From Rostrohypoxylon terebratum (Eukaryota; Ascomycota; Sordariomycetes; Xylariales; Hypoxylaceae): a DNA stretch of 64,000 nucleotides. The stretch lies in contig MU385857.1 in the NCBI GenBank assembly GCA_022497145.1, forward strand, positions 248,001 to 312,000, given 5' to 3'. Made by a program: the position numbers and the translations under genes. Every line of letters starts with the position of its first letter. Positions within the stretch are counted from its first letter, which is position 1. Positions 1 to 12,881 of this stretch are shown here, in pieces. The notes below the pieces were generated by a model that did not search any database, was not told the DNA's origin, and saw only the letters and a list, made by a program, of their open reading frames with translations.

Positions 1-1778
1 CCAGGTGGTCCCTTCTCTCCGTGTCTTGGTGTCTTGGTGGCTTTCTACATGTAGGTAAGCAACCGGGCAATTGAGTTCAATTGATCTAATTGCTGAGACA
101 GGTCGTATCAAGTGCCATGTTAAGGTGTGTACGGCGCAGTGAGAAACTGCAGATGCCATTCGTTAACGTTTATATGAACCATCTCACCGGATCGCTAACC
201 CTTGCTAACAAATGCATCGAAGGTCATTTTAAGTCCGGGCCCTTCCGCTTAAACCAATGTAACAATTTGAACTTTTGGAACTTTGTAGCCACGCAATCAA
301 TCTCTTCACGTTCATCGTTGATCGTTGCTCAGATGTAATTAGGTACATATACGAAGTATTATGTGTATTAAAATTATATGTATACTAGGTATGTACCTAT
401 CTACCATAGTAGTAGCATGTAGGATGTATGTAGTATCCATGGACCATGGATCGTTTCCAAGTTGTACTAGGTATATACCTACCTACTAGGTAGGTACTTG
501 TATATGCACATGTGGTAGGTATATGTGGTATTGGTATGGATCGTTGTTTCCAGCCCCTTTCGCCGACTATCTGCTACCTTGCTACCTGCTTAGGGCAGCT
601 ACTACTGTATTGTACATACTGCGTACATGCTGCGTACATACCCAGCAGCTTGGAGCTTTTCCCGATTTCGATTTCGATTTCGAATGTTCTCACTCGTTGC
701 AGGTGCAGATTACAATCAGTAGGGTAGGTACGTAGGCTGGTAGGTAGGTCTACACCTGGTAGGTATTCCCGGTTCTCTTCCGCATCCGAGAACCATCCCC
801 ATTTCGATGCAACCGCCCCTGCCAAAAAAGCCACGATCCTCTTCGATTGGGTAATCGACAACACGTCATTTCTGACATTCTCGTATGTTTTGCGGATATA
901 AAGAATCCATTCGAAAAATCAATGTAAGCGCGGCGACATGGGAGTCGACGGGATTCCGTCCTGTGGCGTTCAAATCTTGAATACTACTCGTCGACTCGGC
1001 CATTCAAAGTAGCTCGAGTCTCTCGAGTCGTTCAATCGCTCAATCGCTCAAATCTCGACCCGTTCGTTATCTTATTACCTAGTACCAATTACCACATTAC
1101 TACCTATTACATATACATACTCTAGTCTCTAGCAACGATAACCTACCAGCCTACCTGGCCAAAAGAAGACACACGACAGATCCAGGTAAAAAGATCAGGA
1201 AAAAAAAAGGATCACAAAGATCGATAAATATAAATATTAGAATATTATATGGTATATGAATGAAAGAATCTATTAATTGCCTCCCGATCGTCGCCACCGC
1301 TCAACTCGACTCGTACTCATTCGTTCATCTATTGGGGTATAATGAAACGCTGAAACAATATAGCAACCTGTCACCATGCTTCCCATCTATACCTAGGTAA
1401 GTTGAGGCTGCATGGCCCTATTACATCGCGTAACACTACTACTCCCCCAGCTCCCCTCTCAACGCCCTCAGTACCGTAACCAGAACGAACCCGCCAAGGC
1501 CCTGTCCAAAGATACGCAGCTCCTCAAGACCCAGAATAACCATTGCCTGTCACAGAATCGGCCCCCAGAAATATAGTTCTGATTCATGCTATTTCTGGCG
1601 AAATCGGAAGAGTGGAAAGGACTCCGCCTCCGGGTGGGTAATTGAGAGAAAAAAAAGAGAAAAATGTGAGAACTGACGACAAATCCTTCCCAGTTACCTA
1701 ATGGGTCGATTTTATAGCCAAGGACAGAAACGATGTTCATGCGCGCGTGCCAACATTGCATCGCTTTCACGATTCCCT
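1..1778. other. Intergenic spacer, no supported gene
   Basis: I see no gene here. The short open frames lack introns, conserved motifs or codon bias. The stretch is rich in TAGGTA/TACCTA motifs (about 380-500 and 722-765), has a short GATTTC tandem run near 663-682 and AT-rich runs around 1200-1260. Its right end is the 3' flank of the minus-strand membrane-protein gene. Confidence 0.6.
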
Positions 1779-2837
1779 CTAGAAACGGCTTTGGGGGCCG
1801 CCTCCCCTGACGGACGCTGTCGACCATGGGTCAGTGTTTGTTAGAGGACTGATAGGTTCTATCGGGCCAATATAGTCCACAGACGCAGGGCTAACCCCTC
1901 TCGAATCATCTACGGGTGGAAGTCCACCAGCTACCGTCGGGGCACCCCTCGAGTGGCCGCCCGTATCGATCGGCGATGATCGCGTAGCCGACCTATGCGG
2001 AGTCGTTAGCGCCCGAGATGCGGGTGCTGGGGTTCCCGCTGCCTGAGCTACGAGGTAGTCTTGCAGCTCAATGTCAGACAGCGCAGGCCCTCTACGAGTC
2101 GGCTGCGGGCAGATGATAGATGGAGTTGCAGGGGGATAGATGTTGGAATTTGCGGGCATTGGGGTCGCGTTTACGGTCAGACTTGGCTGCTCGCCCCCGG
2201 TTAGCTTCTCATCTTGTGACATGAAGTGCCCTCTTACCCTCTCCTGAGACCCATAGATGGACCTCTGCGGCTCTAGGACACCGCTCTTCTTCAACCCGAA
2301 TAGTCGGGGAAGCATCTTGTGGAAGGCAGGCGTTATCGCCAATAAGAATGTCTGTATCCAAAGTACCAACGAGGCTTCCATAGCTATCAGCCCCAACTTG
2401 AATGTCTCTTCCTTGGAATCTGGCGGTGAGGTTAAAGAGCTCGCGGCAAACAGGACGATCCAAGCTACAGTGAGCAGGACCTCAGGGATAGCCAGCCATA
2501 TTGCCCAACGGTGTCTAAGGTAGAGTGCGAGTATGCTGAAGAGACAGGAGAGAAATCCCACAGCAGCCGCTAGGATTATGAGCCATATCGCGGGGGCCGA
2601 TAACGTGAACACGTAGAGTATTAATGTCATAGCACTAGTGAAAAATTGCGACCAGCGGAGAATCGTGATGAGAGTGTTGCTGTCGTAGCCTGATGGGTTG
2701 CTTTTGCCATTGACAGCCGAGTCGATGGTCCATTCCGTGTCTCTTGGCCCCTTGAACCAACCGTCCCTTGACTTCAGGTCAAGACAGCACCCCCGGCGGT
2801 TCGGTTTCGGTGTTCGATGGTGTAGAGGATCCATCAT
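1779..2837 (-). CDS. Four-helix integral membrane protein, unknown function
   Basis: Single-exon frame of 352 residues. Two start codons sit side by side (2837 and 2834), and I used the first. Four hydrophobic helices lie at about residues 55-76, 80-104, 110-132 and 147-171, with a charged loop (SPPDSKEE) between helices 3 and 4. This MARVEL-like layout is common in fungal membrane proteins of unknown role. The remaining half is a Pro/Ser/Thr-rich, probably cytoplasmic tail ending in PWSTASVRGGGPQSRF, a plausible natural C-terminus. There is no signal peptide, so helix 1 probably directs insertion. I do not recognise the protein further. It stands alone, with large spacers on both sides. The helices are seen in the sequence; the MARVEL likeness is inference from topology only. 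Confidence 0.75.
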   Translation of the reverse strand: MMDPLHHRTPKPNRRGCCLDLKSRDGWFKGPRDTEWTIDSAVNGKSNPSGYDSNTLITILRWSQFFTSAMTLILYVFTLSAPAIWLIILAAAVGFLSCLFSILALYLRHRWAIWLAIPEVLLTVAWIVLFAASSLTSPPDSKEETFKLGLIAMEASLVLWIQTFLLAITPAFHKMLPRLFGLKKSGVLEPQRSIYGSQERVRGHFMSQDEKLTGGEQPSLTVNATPMPANSNIYPPATPSIICPQPTRRGPALSDIELQDYLVAQAAGTPAPASRALTTPHRSATRSSPIDTGGHSRGAPTVAGGLPPVDDSRGVSPASVDYIGPIEPISPLTNTDPWSTASVRGGGPQSRF

Positions 2838-5546
2838 GAATGGCGAGCGACGGCGGTCGATTGTTGCTAGTTGCTAAGAATGCGCATATCAAAACTTGGT
2901 GATACTGAAAAACAATTTAGAAGCTTCAAATTTTCTATTAAATAAATTCATTTCTGGACATAAATTTTTATGGTCTTTTTTTCTCTCGTTATTTTTGACT
3001 CGCAAACAAACAAAAGAATACCCACGTGTTGTGGACAGTTACACCTCGGTCTGATTCATTCGGTTACGACAGTATTGAAGAATGCTCAATGTAGGTACAG
3101 AGCCAGAGTCATGAGTTATAGCCACCTGATAATTTTGTAAATTTTATGGAGGACAAAATCACCGTCATCGATCATGAGTATATAACTAAGTGGTTATGTT
3201 CGTGAGTGGCCCTTTCAATGATAGTCACACGTTTACTACGACTTTAGATTTGAAAAATACAAAGAATGTAACTAGGTTAACGTATTTCTCACCACAAGAA
3301 GAGAACAAAATGAAATGACTAACCTAAAGGCTAGCGAGTTCATCTCAGACTTATCATTCGGTTATTGGAAATGGATATACATAGACGACGTCTTGTTTAC
3401 ATGCTGTTTCAACGCCAGATGTTGAATACCTATTACCTAGTAGGCAAGTTCTAACCTAAGGCGTTTTCTAGTATAAATGAATTTACACCTACCTTTTCTA
3501 TCATATCGAGTCAAATTCGTCCCAGGAGATCCTCGATCTTTTGTTAGATACCTACCTCCAAAGCCAGTAGAACTTGTAAGAAGGTACCTCAACCCCTTTT
3601 CCTCTTTAGCTACCTAGGTAAGGAGCAATAACATCCAGTTGAGCACCATCTATCTAGGTAGCCTCCGATACCTACTCTTAATAACTGAGAAACATTCACT
3701 TACCTAGGTAGAAAGATTTTACTAGCCAAGAATACCTATCTGTATCATATTTCAACTTGATGTAAGTACTTCTTATGCTTGTCTACTACGTGTATCAATC
3801 ACTGGACTTAGATTTATTCATGACTAGTGTGACCAATCATGTTATGGCCTCTTTCATGATTTATTATACAGAAATATGTTTTTGTAGCAGTTAGATATGA
3901 GAGCCAAGGGCCTCATTTCAAGAGGCCAGGAAATTTTGATGCTAGTTCAAACACCTAATAGCCAAATTTCAACTGCTTTACTACTTGGAAGTAGTTAGAT
4001 GTGTTTCAAGGCATTTCAGATGAATGGCATATGTAGGTACTTATGATATCACTCACTCTCCTTAAGTGATATAGCGATGTTTGAATCACCTGAAAGGATT
4101 TGCAATGAAGCATATTTACTTACTAGTAGTTATCATTGTGTAGATACCTCTTAGAGGTATTAGGAGTTTATTGGATATGATAAGGGGGATTACAACTCAA
4201 ATTTCCAATCCTTATGGGTACCTGAAACACCTCCTGTGCTTCTATTTTAACAACGAATTATAATTACAAGCCTCGATGGTTTGGGCCTATATATAACGTA
4301 TCGGAGTTTCTTTTTCATGCAGCCCTGGTGGCATCGATCTTTTTTCCAGATCTCCCTTTCACTTCATGGTTAGATGTGTGATGATGGGGTAGGCAACCTG
4401 TGGAGGTAGAACTGCTTAGGTATACCACCAGAATGATCTGGTATATAATGGTGTTACCCATAACCTTGGACATGGTATGCTATGGTTCGTCATAAGATTT
4501 GTTCCTATGCTGATAGTAGTGACTGTCGTCGGTAAGGCCGTGTTGGCATCAACCTTGGCCGGTGGTATGGAACGTCACGTTCAAAACTTGACCCGAATAC
4601 ATCTTCTGTGATAGCGCCTGCCAGTCTACCTACCCTCTAATACTATACATCAAACTCGAAAATGCTATTAAAACCTCGAGTGCTGCCAGATCCATTTTCT
4701 AGATGGGTTACAGACACCATTATCATCGTATTTTTGGTGTGAAATGTCATGTACGTAATGCCTCGAACAGCCGTATCATCAACCATATCCTATCCCGGCA
4801 ACAGACAATAACTGATATGTGTTGTTTATTTTTTCCCGGCAGTGAATGCCGTGTTCCTGATTAACAATACCTGAAACTTCTCAGATCTTCCCGCTTTCCC
4901 TAGGTTAAAGCTTGGAGAACTCAGTTCAAGCCCTGGAGGTGAAATCAAGCTTATTTGCCCCATAAATTAACCTATTGCCTTACCAGGTCAGAAAGAAGTA
5001 TTGAACTACGACTGGTGATGGTGATTTCCTGCTGACTTTCCCGCTGACTCTGAATAAATTGGGGCTGAGGGAGGGACATGGCCCAAGGACATACATATTA
5101 CATGGAGATAAATCGCGATACGGAAATTAAAGAAAGCCCGCACTTAGCCGGTCCCCGTTTTTATATGGGACTTGGCCTCGGTTCATCCTTATCTGACTGC
5201 ATACGAAGATAAGATCTTATGGTTTAGTTGCATAGTATGCGGGATAGAAGAATAATAAATCTAGATAAATCCTGATAAATCCGTCATCGTAAAAGCGAGA
5301 TTACTCCGGTAAACCCCTGACGCCATTGGCGCATGTGAGGGTAAGTCATTGGACCTTTTTCTCTTGCTGGACGGAAACAAGATGCAATTGTTCTTCTTTT
5401 TGTGATGGCGATCATATAATGTCTATTTCGATTGGGTTGCATGTGTTGTTTTGATCCTTAGGAACTCTTTCCATATTTTGTTCATGTATGATGTTTGACA
5501 GACGTCTCGATATATTGCCTTTCATGAGAGGGACCAATTAACGATA
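2838..5546. other. AT-rich intergenic spacer, 2.7 kb
   Basis: No coding frame of any length or conserved motif is visible. It separates divergent genes (membrane protein on minus, AFG1 on plus). Repeated TACCTA/CCTAGG motifs cluster at about 3425-3740. The last 250 bases are the likely AFG1 promoter. No clear TATA box stands out. Confidence 0.6.
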
Positions 5547-7263
5547 ATGCGCCGTTATATTCCTCACGCCCCTCTCGTGCGACCTGCCTCCGCGCCAACT
5601 ATCGTGGGACCCGAGAGGAGGCACCACATATGTACACAATGTCTATTAGTGGAAAAGACGATCAAGAGCCAACAAAATGTTACTAGGTCTCCAATAGCAA
5701 ACCGTAGGCCCTCACCTGTTGTTCCGAGGCGGCCCACTTTCTCGCTAGGAGGATTCAGACGATTGGCAACTGTTGCAACGGTTGATGTCGAGAAAAGTAA
5801 GGGTCCTGATGTTTTGATATCCATAACAATGCGTAACAGTATATCTGATCACCTTGAAAGCAGCCGACAGTCATGGCCCGATACAAGAATACGACCGCCG
5901 AGTTAAGGAAGGGCGCCTTCGAGAGGATCCACACCAACGTGGGATTATACAAAGTTTGCAAAATCTGCACGACGATTTAGTCCATTATCGAGCACGGCCG
6001 GTCGTTCATCCCAACCTCGAAACCTTAAAACCTACTAAATCCCTATTCTCTTGGTTTGGATCGAAACCAGGCGCTGCGACCATACAAGAGATTCCAGCCG
6101 ATCTGCCGCGAGGCTTATATTTGTTCGGTGATGTTGGAAGTGGGAAAACCATGTTGATGGATCTATTTTACGATACATTGCCAAGTTCCGTCCGATCGAA
6201 AACGAGGATACATTTCCACAATTTCATGCAGGATGTACACAAGAGACTGCACAAGATGAAAATGGAGCATGGGAACGACGTAGATGCCGTCCCATTCGTA
6301 GCGGCAGACATCGCCGAGCAGGGCAATGTGCTATGTTTTGACGAATTTCAGTGTACCGATGTGGCTGACGCGATGATCTTGCGGAGGCTTCTAGAGTCTC
6401 TGATGTCTCACGGGGTTGTTCTCGTCACAACATCAAATCGACATCCTGACGAACTCTACAAGAACGGAATCCAGCGCGAGTCTTTCATCCCTGCCATCCA
6501 CTTGCTGAAAGCGCGACTGCATGTCATCAATCTTGACTCGCCTACTGATTACCGCAAAATTCCGAGGCCCCCATCTGGAGTCTACCATACACCGCTCGAC
6601 AGTCATGCGGCTTCACATATAGAAAAGTGGCTCCGCTTCCTAGGCGACCCAGATAACCCAGAGCCTCGTCCGGAAACGCAGAGGGTATGGGGTCGTGAAA
6701 TCCACGTGCCGAGGGTCAGCGGGCGCTGCGCCTGGTTCACTTTTCAAGAATTGATTGGCCGGGCGACGGGAGCGGCCGACTACCTTGAACTGATGCGCTG
6801 CTACGACGCGTTCATAATATCCGACGTCCCTGGTATGACGTTTCGAGAACGCGATCTGGCAAGACGATTCATTACTTTCATAGACGCCGTCTATGAGTCA
6901 CGTGCAAAGCTTGTGCTTACGACGGCTGTTCCCTTGACGGAGCTATTCATTTCGCCCTCGGAACTGCGGGAATCCCTGAAAAGGGATGGAAAACCCGTAG
7001 ATGACGAGGAGGATGAATCTACTAGTCATGCCATGCAACATATGCTAGAGGATATGAACAGTAACATCGATCAGCTGAAAAGCTCAAGTCTCTTCTCTGG
7101 CGACGAGGAACGTTTCGCGTTTGCTCGAGCACTCTCGAGATTAAGCGAGATGTCGAGTAAAGAATGGGTTGAACGTGGTATGGGTTTAGAACAGTCAGGG
7201 GGCAAGAAAGAAAGAGACGGTTGGGCGAAAGCCAGGAGTCGACAAATGGAAGACAGCATGTGA
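5547..7263 (+). CDS. AFG1: AFG1-family mitochondrial AAA-type ATPase
   Basis: Two exons, 5547-5796 and 5861-7263, joined over a 64-bp intron (GTAAGG...AAG, phase 1), giving 550 residues. Joining restores the family signature before GPIQEYDRRVKEGRLR, which the downstream frame alone would start only at a non-ATG codon. Residues 1-80 are rich in Arg, Ser and Pro with few acids, consistent with a mitochondrial presequence. Walker A (GDVGSGKT) is near residue 173 and Walker B (LCFDEFQ) near 240, followed by TTSNRHPDELYKNGIQR typical of AFG1/LACE1. In yeast and animals, family members act at the inner membrane in quality control of respiratory-chain subunits. The C-terminus (about 420-550) is acidic then basic and less conserved. 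The gene looks intact. Confidence 0.95.
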
Positions 7264-9666
7264 GGTACCGAGAAAACGTACCTGCATATAGAAGGCCGTG
7301 GGAGAACCACGACATTGACCTAGTACGATGCACTAGAGATTAGCTAGATAATATGTATCTTGCACTCTCAGGGTTATCGAAGCTTGCGGGTTGCATAATA
7401 CGATGTTCCCTGAATTGCGGGTGAAGCCGTACAAGATGCCACAAGGTTAAGCAACCTTGGAGTCAAAAATGATTGAAAATGCCGCTAGGTTCGGTAGTAG
7501 TAACGTCATAAATTCTCTTGTGCGACCCGACCGACGTTTTCCATGATACAGTGTCACACAAAATACTTATCGGAACGCCCCGAAAAGTACCTAGCTACAT
7601 CAGATGTATTGTACATAGGTACCTTGAGAAAGTTTGACCTGACTGGATGTTACACCGAGCTGGTTGATTGCGTTGTGCAATCACAACCCTAAAATTCTGC
7701 GATGGAAGCTGTTGGGGTCGATTGTCCCAATTTGGCGGTATCACAGCCCGTACGATCGGCCAATTCAGGCGAAATCCCGCCTTAACTAAAAGCTGGACCG
7801 AAAGAACCATCCATGTTAGTGTCACGACATGGAACTGCTGTTAGTTATTAGACTTGGGGATTTTTTTCCTTCAGTCTCGACCTGTAATTATGCTTATCGT
7901 GTAGTATGTACCAGGTAGGCTAAGAATACTAAGAACCCGCGCCGTCTAAAGTTTCGTTCTTTGCTATTTGAACGGAACCACAAAGTCGGGCTCACTCAAA
8001 GTTTCGAAATACAAAGTACTTCGATGTTGCATTTTGCCTGCAATCAATGCTAAACAGACTGACAGATTATCGGTCAGCGGAAAATAGATACAAGCTGACA
8101 AGGAGTTCAGGTCCTGAGGGATAATCTTTAGCGTAGGATTTTGACCAACCCAGATTCGACTGGAGAAAATTAGGCGACCATCCATGCTAAATCCTTCGAT
8201 TGGGGGCGATGAACTTCTTCTCTTCATGAAGTCTTATCTTGACTTGCATTTATCTGCCGTGATGACAGTAATAACTGTATTTCTACGAGGTTGTTCACTG
8301 TATCAGCTGAATCAGATCCCGCGCTGTGGGTGTCTCAATATAATAAAGACACCCACCTATGGAATCAGGTCTGGTCTAACGGGAACAATTCCCCAACACT
8401 GCTTTGTCTTGCTTTTAAACCATTATGCGTGTGGGGGTGGCTTTTGCCGCTGCAGAGCCTCATGGGATAGTACATACTATTCAGTCTTGCCTCGCTTATC
8501 TGTCATCTGACCAAGAACCACTAAATTTTTAAATCAAGTTTTAATGCGCCAAAGGACGTAAGAAGTCCAGATCATATCAGTGCAGCTCGCGCCCAAGAGC
8601 CGTCAAAGCCTGTGTAGGTAGTTAACGTGTAGGTGAATTACCGTGGATGGCGTAGATTACCAAGCCTGCGAACCTGATGTAACTCACCTACGTAAAGTTC
8701 GTGTAATGTTGGATAAGATGAATCTGGTTGGTATACTCCTCCCGTCTTACATATGTACAGTATCTCCAGGGGTTGCATATGTAATTTTGGTGTAAGATAG
8801 TAGGATGCTAGGCACTACTACCACTACAGCCTACAGCAGAACACATGCAGGGATTCTGCAGCTATCGTGCACCTGATGCCCGTCAAAATCGTGGGTATCC
8901 AACCACACATCCATACGTCGAGCCGTTCGAACCAATCGAAGACCATACGGCCATATGTAAATAATCTCAGATGTATACTAAAAGGAGGTGAAGCAGATCA
9001 ACAAGTAGTATCCATGGATAATACGTACTTTCTTAGAAATGCCCTCAAGTTGTATGGGTATTGATCGTAAATGGGTTAACCCCCTCAGCGAATCAGGACA
9101 AGTATTTCGAGGATTTAAATGCTGTAATTACGGATGATGTATCGGTGTACCTTACCGGGGCATTGGACGGAAGTAGCAGGAATTGGCCAAGGACCTAACC
9201 CACTAACGCTCTAAAAGCTACCTTCCCATGTCGGCCGTGTGTGGGTATGTGGGGTGCAATCATTTGCAAGAGGACCGTTCTTCCCTTCCAGACCACCAAA
9301 TAGGAGATTCCGTCATTCTTTTTTGGTGGAGTCTAACCAAGTACTGCGTAGTATCCAGTTTTCTACTCATCTCGAGTCCTGGTAAATCACGACCCTCCAC
9401 CTCTTGAAGTTTGTCTTGGCCTTTTCCAGGCCAGGCCTTCCTTTTCATCACTCCTTTTCGTTCTTTTTTTCTTTTCACACTCTAGGGCCAATCTCATACA
9501 CAATGTTTGTTCTTTTCTGCTTACTGTAGGACCTAACGGGATGCTGAGAAGATCGAATCTAAGAACCGCCTCGAGATTAATTTGCGAAGGATAATTCACC
9601 TACGCGTGTCGGTCGTTTCCCTCATTCCCATCGTTTCTCCTCCCATTCCCTTTCCCTACCGCCAGG
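7264..9666. other. Intergenic spacer, 2.4 kb
   Basis: No supportable gene. The open frames here (for instance 8184-8510) lack any motif or splice continuation. A perfect 9-bp inverted repeat lies at 8326-8356 (listed separately). The last 100 bases before the DUF3405 start are pyrimidine-rich (TTTCCCTCATTCCC-like), typical of fungal 5' leaders. Confidence 0.55.
8326..8356. repeat. Small perfect hairpin
   Basis: GTGGGTGTC (8326-8334) is followed after 13 bases by its exact reverse complement GACACCCAC (8348-8356). It lies in a gene-free spacer with no T-run or neighbouring gene end. No role can be assigned. Confidence 0.5.
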
Positions 9667-11862
9667 ATGGGTCCGATTAAAAATGCCTTGTCCTTGATAC
9701 CTTCTTTTCGTCTTCCGGGATCTGGATCCAAAGTTGTGTATGAAGAGTTACCTTCTCATGATATGAGCCATGTCAGTTCACCTCTTGACGAGTCGCCTAT
9801 AATGCCGGAATCCCGGCGCAAAGGAACACCCACATCCCGTCGTCGATTTGGATTATTCCGCACATCGCCAAAGAGATTAGTTATTATCATGCTCGCTGTT
9901 TCCCTTACGCTCGTTTTAATCGCGGGAGGAAGTTTTCGCGCACGCCGTTACTACACCGAGAAAGAAAAGACGGATGAAAGAATCCCTTATCATTGGGAGG
10001 CATATGAACGGTAAGATAACATGTCTCACAAATGAAACATGCGACGTCGATATTTCTAACACTTAGTTAATAGGCTGAATGGTTTCTATAATGGAGTTCG
10101 CACCCTTGTGAATTACACAGATTGGGTCCCGGAACAGCAGGCCGCGCCGAAGACGAAGATCAAGATTAACAAAGCTCTTCCTTTCGACCCAGTTCTTGTA
10201 AACCCTTATCCATTTGAATCCGAAGAGTACCTCAATCTTCATCAGTCTCCAAAGAGATGTTATTTAGATGAGAATGAGGAGCATGAAGCACCCGACATTT
10301 TCGCTTATCCCGGAATACCCGCTGGTATGACAGCTCCATACTGGGGATCGTATGAAAGTCTTCACATTGCGCCGGATAGATGTTGGGAGCGATTTGGCCG
10401 TTTCGGACCGTATGGCTACAGTTACAATCCTGCTGAAGGTGGACTCGGACTCTCGAACAACTCGGCGCATGTAGGAGCTGAAAAGGTTGAGGAGATGTTC
10501 ACCAAGATCGACTACCATGGCATCAACTGGGGCAAAGCCCAGAAGAAATGTTTCGAGAAAAATAAAGATCGATTCGAACCTGACTCAATAGGCGCCGACG
10601 GAACGATACTGAAAAAGAAAGTCAAGAGATCAGCCTATGTATTGCGCACGTGGACCGGATACCAATACACTGACATCCAACTTCTGTCGCTACGAGCCAT
10701 GATCAACGAACTGTCTCTAAAGTCTGGCGGAGAGTACGACGTGCATCTCCTGGTCCATGTCAAGGATGATTCCATACCGATTTGGGCGTCCGAGGAAGTT
10801 TATAACCAGACACTCGAGGCAAATGTGCCGGAAGAATTTTGGGGCATCACCACATTGTGGTCGGAACAGTTGATGCGAACCTATTATCCTGGCCCGTTCC
10901 GCGAAGAAGACAATGTTGAAAACCATTCGAAAGGTGATATCCATGGCGTTTACCGAAGTGCGCACTTTGCCTTGCAGTGGTTTTCTCAGCAGCATCAGGA
11001 ATACGATTTTTTCTGGAATTGGGAGATGGATTTAAGATATACCGGCCACTACTACGAATTTCACAACGGTGTTTCGAACTGGGCAGCCGAGCAGCCACGA
11101 AAGCTGCTGTGGGAGAGAAGTTCGCGATTCTGGATACCCGGCGCGCATGGTCCCTGGTCCAAGTTTTCCCAACTCGTCGAACAAGAGACTGCGGAAAGAA
11201 ATGAACGGCCGGTTTGGGGACCGGTAGAATTCCCTACTGGTGGCTATGGGAAGCTTGTACCGCCCGAAAAGAACACGCCGCCGACAAAATTCGAGGACGA
11301 TGATTATAAATGGGGCGTTGGTGAAGACGCAGACCTCATTGTATTCGATCCTTTGTTTGATCCGGCTAAGACAAATTGGGTATTCCGCAACGACGTGTCC
11401 GGGTATAACACATCCGTTGAGACGCCGCCTCGCCGAGTAGCAATCATCACAGTAGCGCGACTATCCAGAGAGCTGCTCAATACCATGCACGAAGAAACCT
11501 TTCGACTCCATCACACTATGTTCCCGGAGATGTGGCCACCGACTGTTGCGCTACATCACGGATACAAAGCCGTCTATGCCCCACATCCAGTCTACTTTGA
11601 CCGAAAATGGCCGTTAGATATCATGGACAAGACCTTCAATTACCCGTCCGCGCCGCACGAGAGCCCATTCGGATGGGGCGAGCACAATATGCAAGGTGGT
11701 AGCTTCTATTACAACGCAGGATTTAGTGGTGCTCTTTGGCGACGTTGGTTAGGGGCTAAGGAGAACGGAGAGGGCGGTAAAAAGACGGAACAGTCTAAAT
11801 CAGATCGCATGTGTCTTCGAGGAATGCTATTCCATCCTATCAAGTCGGAGAGTGTTGAGTAA
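9667..11862 (+). CDS. DUF3405 family type II membrane protein, putative glycosyltransferase-like
   Basis: Two exons, 9667-10010 and 10074-11862, with a 63-bp intron (GTAAGA...TTCTAAC...TAG, phase 2), encode 710 residues. A cytoplasmic N-terminus of about 75 residues precedes one hydrophobic helix (about 77-95, LVIIMLAVSLTLVLIAGG), then a large lumenal region. This is the topology of Golgi type II enzymes. The conserved core (from about residue 290) includes RTWTGYQYT, YDVHLLVHVKDD, GVYRSAHFALQWF and FFWNWEMDLRYTGHYYEF. The WEMDLR segment could supply an acidic metal-binding site. From memory this matches the fungal DUF3405 family, whose reaction is unknown; the glycosyltransferase idea rests on topology and the acidic motif. 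The gene looks complete. Confidence 0.9.
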
Positions 11863-12881
11863 GGCATGTTCGGTAATTATCGTCATCTGGGTTTGGCGTA
11901 TGCGGCGTTTAGGGTGAGTGGCCGAGCATAGGGCGTCTGGGTTTACTCGAAAGCATTTAGACATTTGCAGAGATGGCGTTTCGTTTTCTTCTATCCATGG
12001 CATCGTTCGGCATTCGAGACTACGGTCTTCTCTTCGCATCGTATTGCGGGTTTTTGATACCCTTCCATATTGGACGACACCTTTCTCTATTCTTGTGCTC
12101 TATTAATGAGATCAACATATAAACAGCCGCCAGGATTGTTGATGAAAACCTAAGGAAAGCATGCTGATGATGGAGAAATGAGACTCACATGAAAGGTCAG
12201 GTCACCATAGTCAAGTTGCGCACTCAAGTGTATAGTACAGGAGACCTCGACAATCAAATATTTAATACCACAAATAAAGATGCCAATATGTCTTTCTGCG
12301 TGATTTAAGAAGCGTTTTCAATTGATTCGGCTTCCAATTGGCTTATACTGCCAGGTGTGTGTATTATGTAGTCCAGCGATGGTAGTCGAAGAACAAAACG
12401 GTCAAGCTCGTGTTCGTCAGCGCCGTGAATCCGAGATATGATTATGTAAGTCAAATTAAGTCAGGTTCAAGGTTCGATATTTTGAGGAGCACGGATCGTA
12501 ATTACGTAACTCATGGAAGTACTACTACTACTAGGTAGTAACTGTACAGCATACCTAGTACTGCATAGTATGTAATACATAAAGTTCGAAGATTAAGATT
12601 ACGTCATTTTGACCACTGATAACGAAGGTAGGGATGCCCAGACTCTTAGCCAGGGGTGTTACCTAGAATGCATCAGCTTCTGGATCGGAGGTTGGTCACC
12701 TGTCAACTGTTGCTGTCCCAACTCCCGCATGACCAGTAAGACAATCAGGAACACCTCCTGAAGCTACCATTCACATTTAATCCATTTCTACCTTGAAGTT
12801 TGCGAATCGATTTCATTTCCGTAACTATCTATCCATCAATATCGTCGCTATTTCTCATCGTTAAAGTACTGATTCGCCATC
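11863..12881. other. Intergenic spacer, M28 peptidase promoter
   Basis: One kilobase between two plus-strand genes with no supportable coding frame. An ACTACTACTACTAGGTAGTA cluster is near 12521-12540. The last 80 bases before the ATG at 12882 are pyrimidine-rich with CTATCTATCC and TTTCTCATCG stretches, consistent with a transcription-start region. Confidence 0.5.

Noticed and set aside
574..864. Minus-strand frame of 96 codons
   Set aside because: Contains the GATTTC repeat translated as EIEIEI and no known motif.
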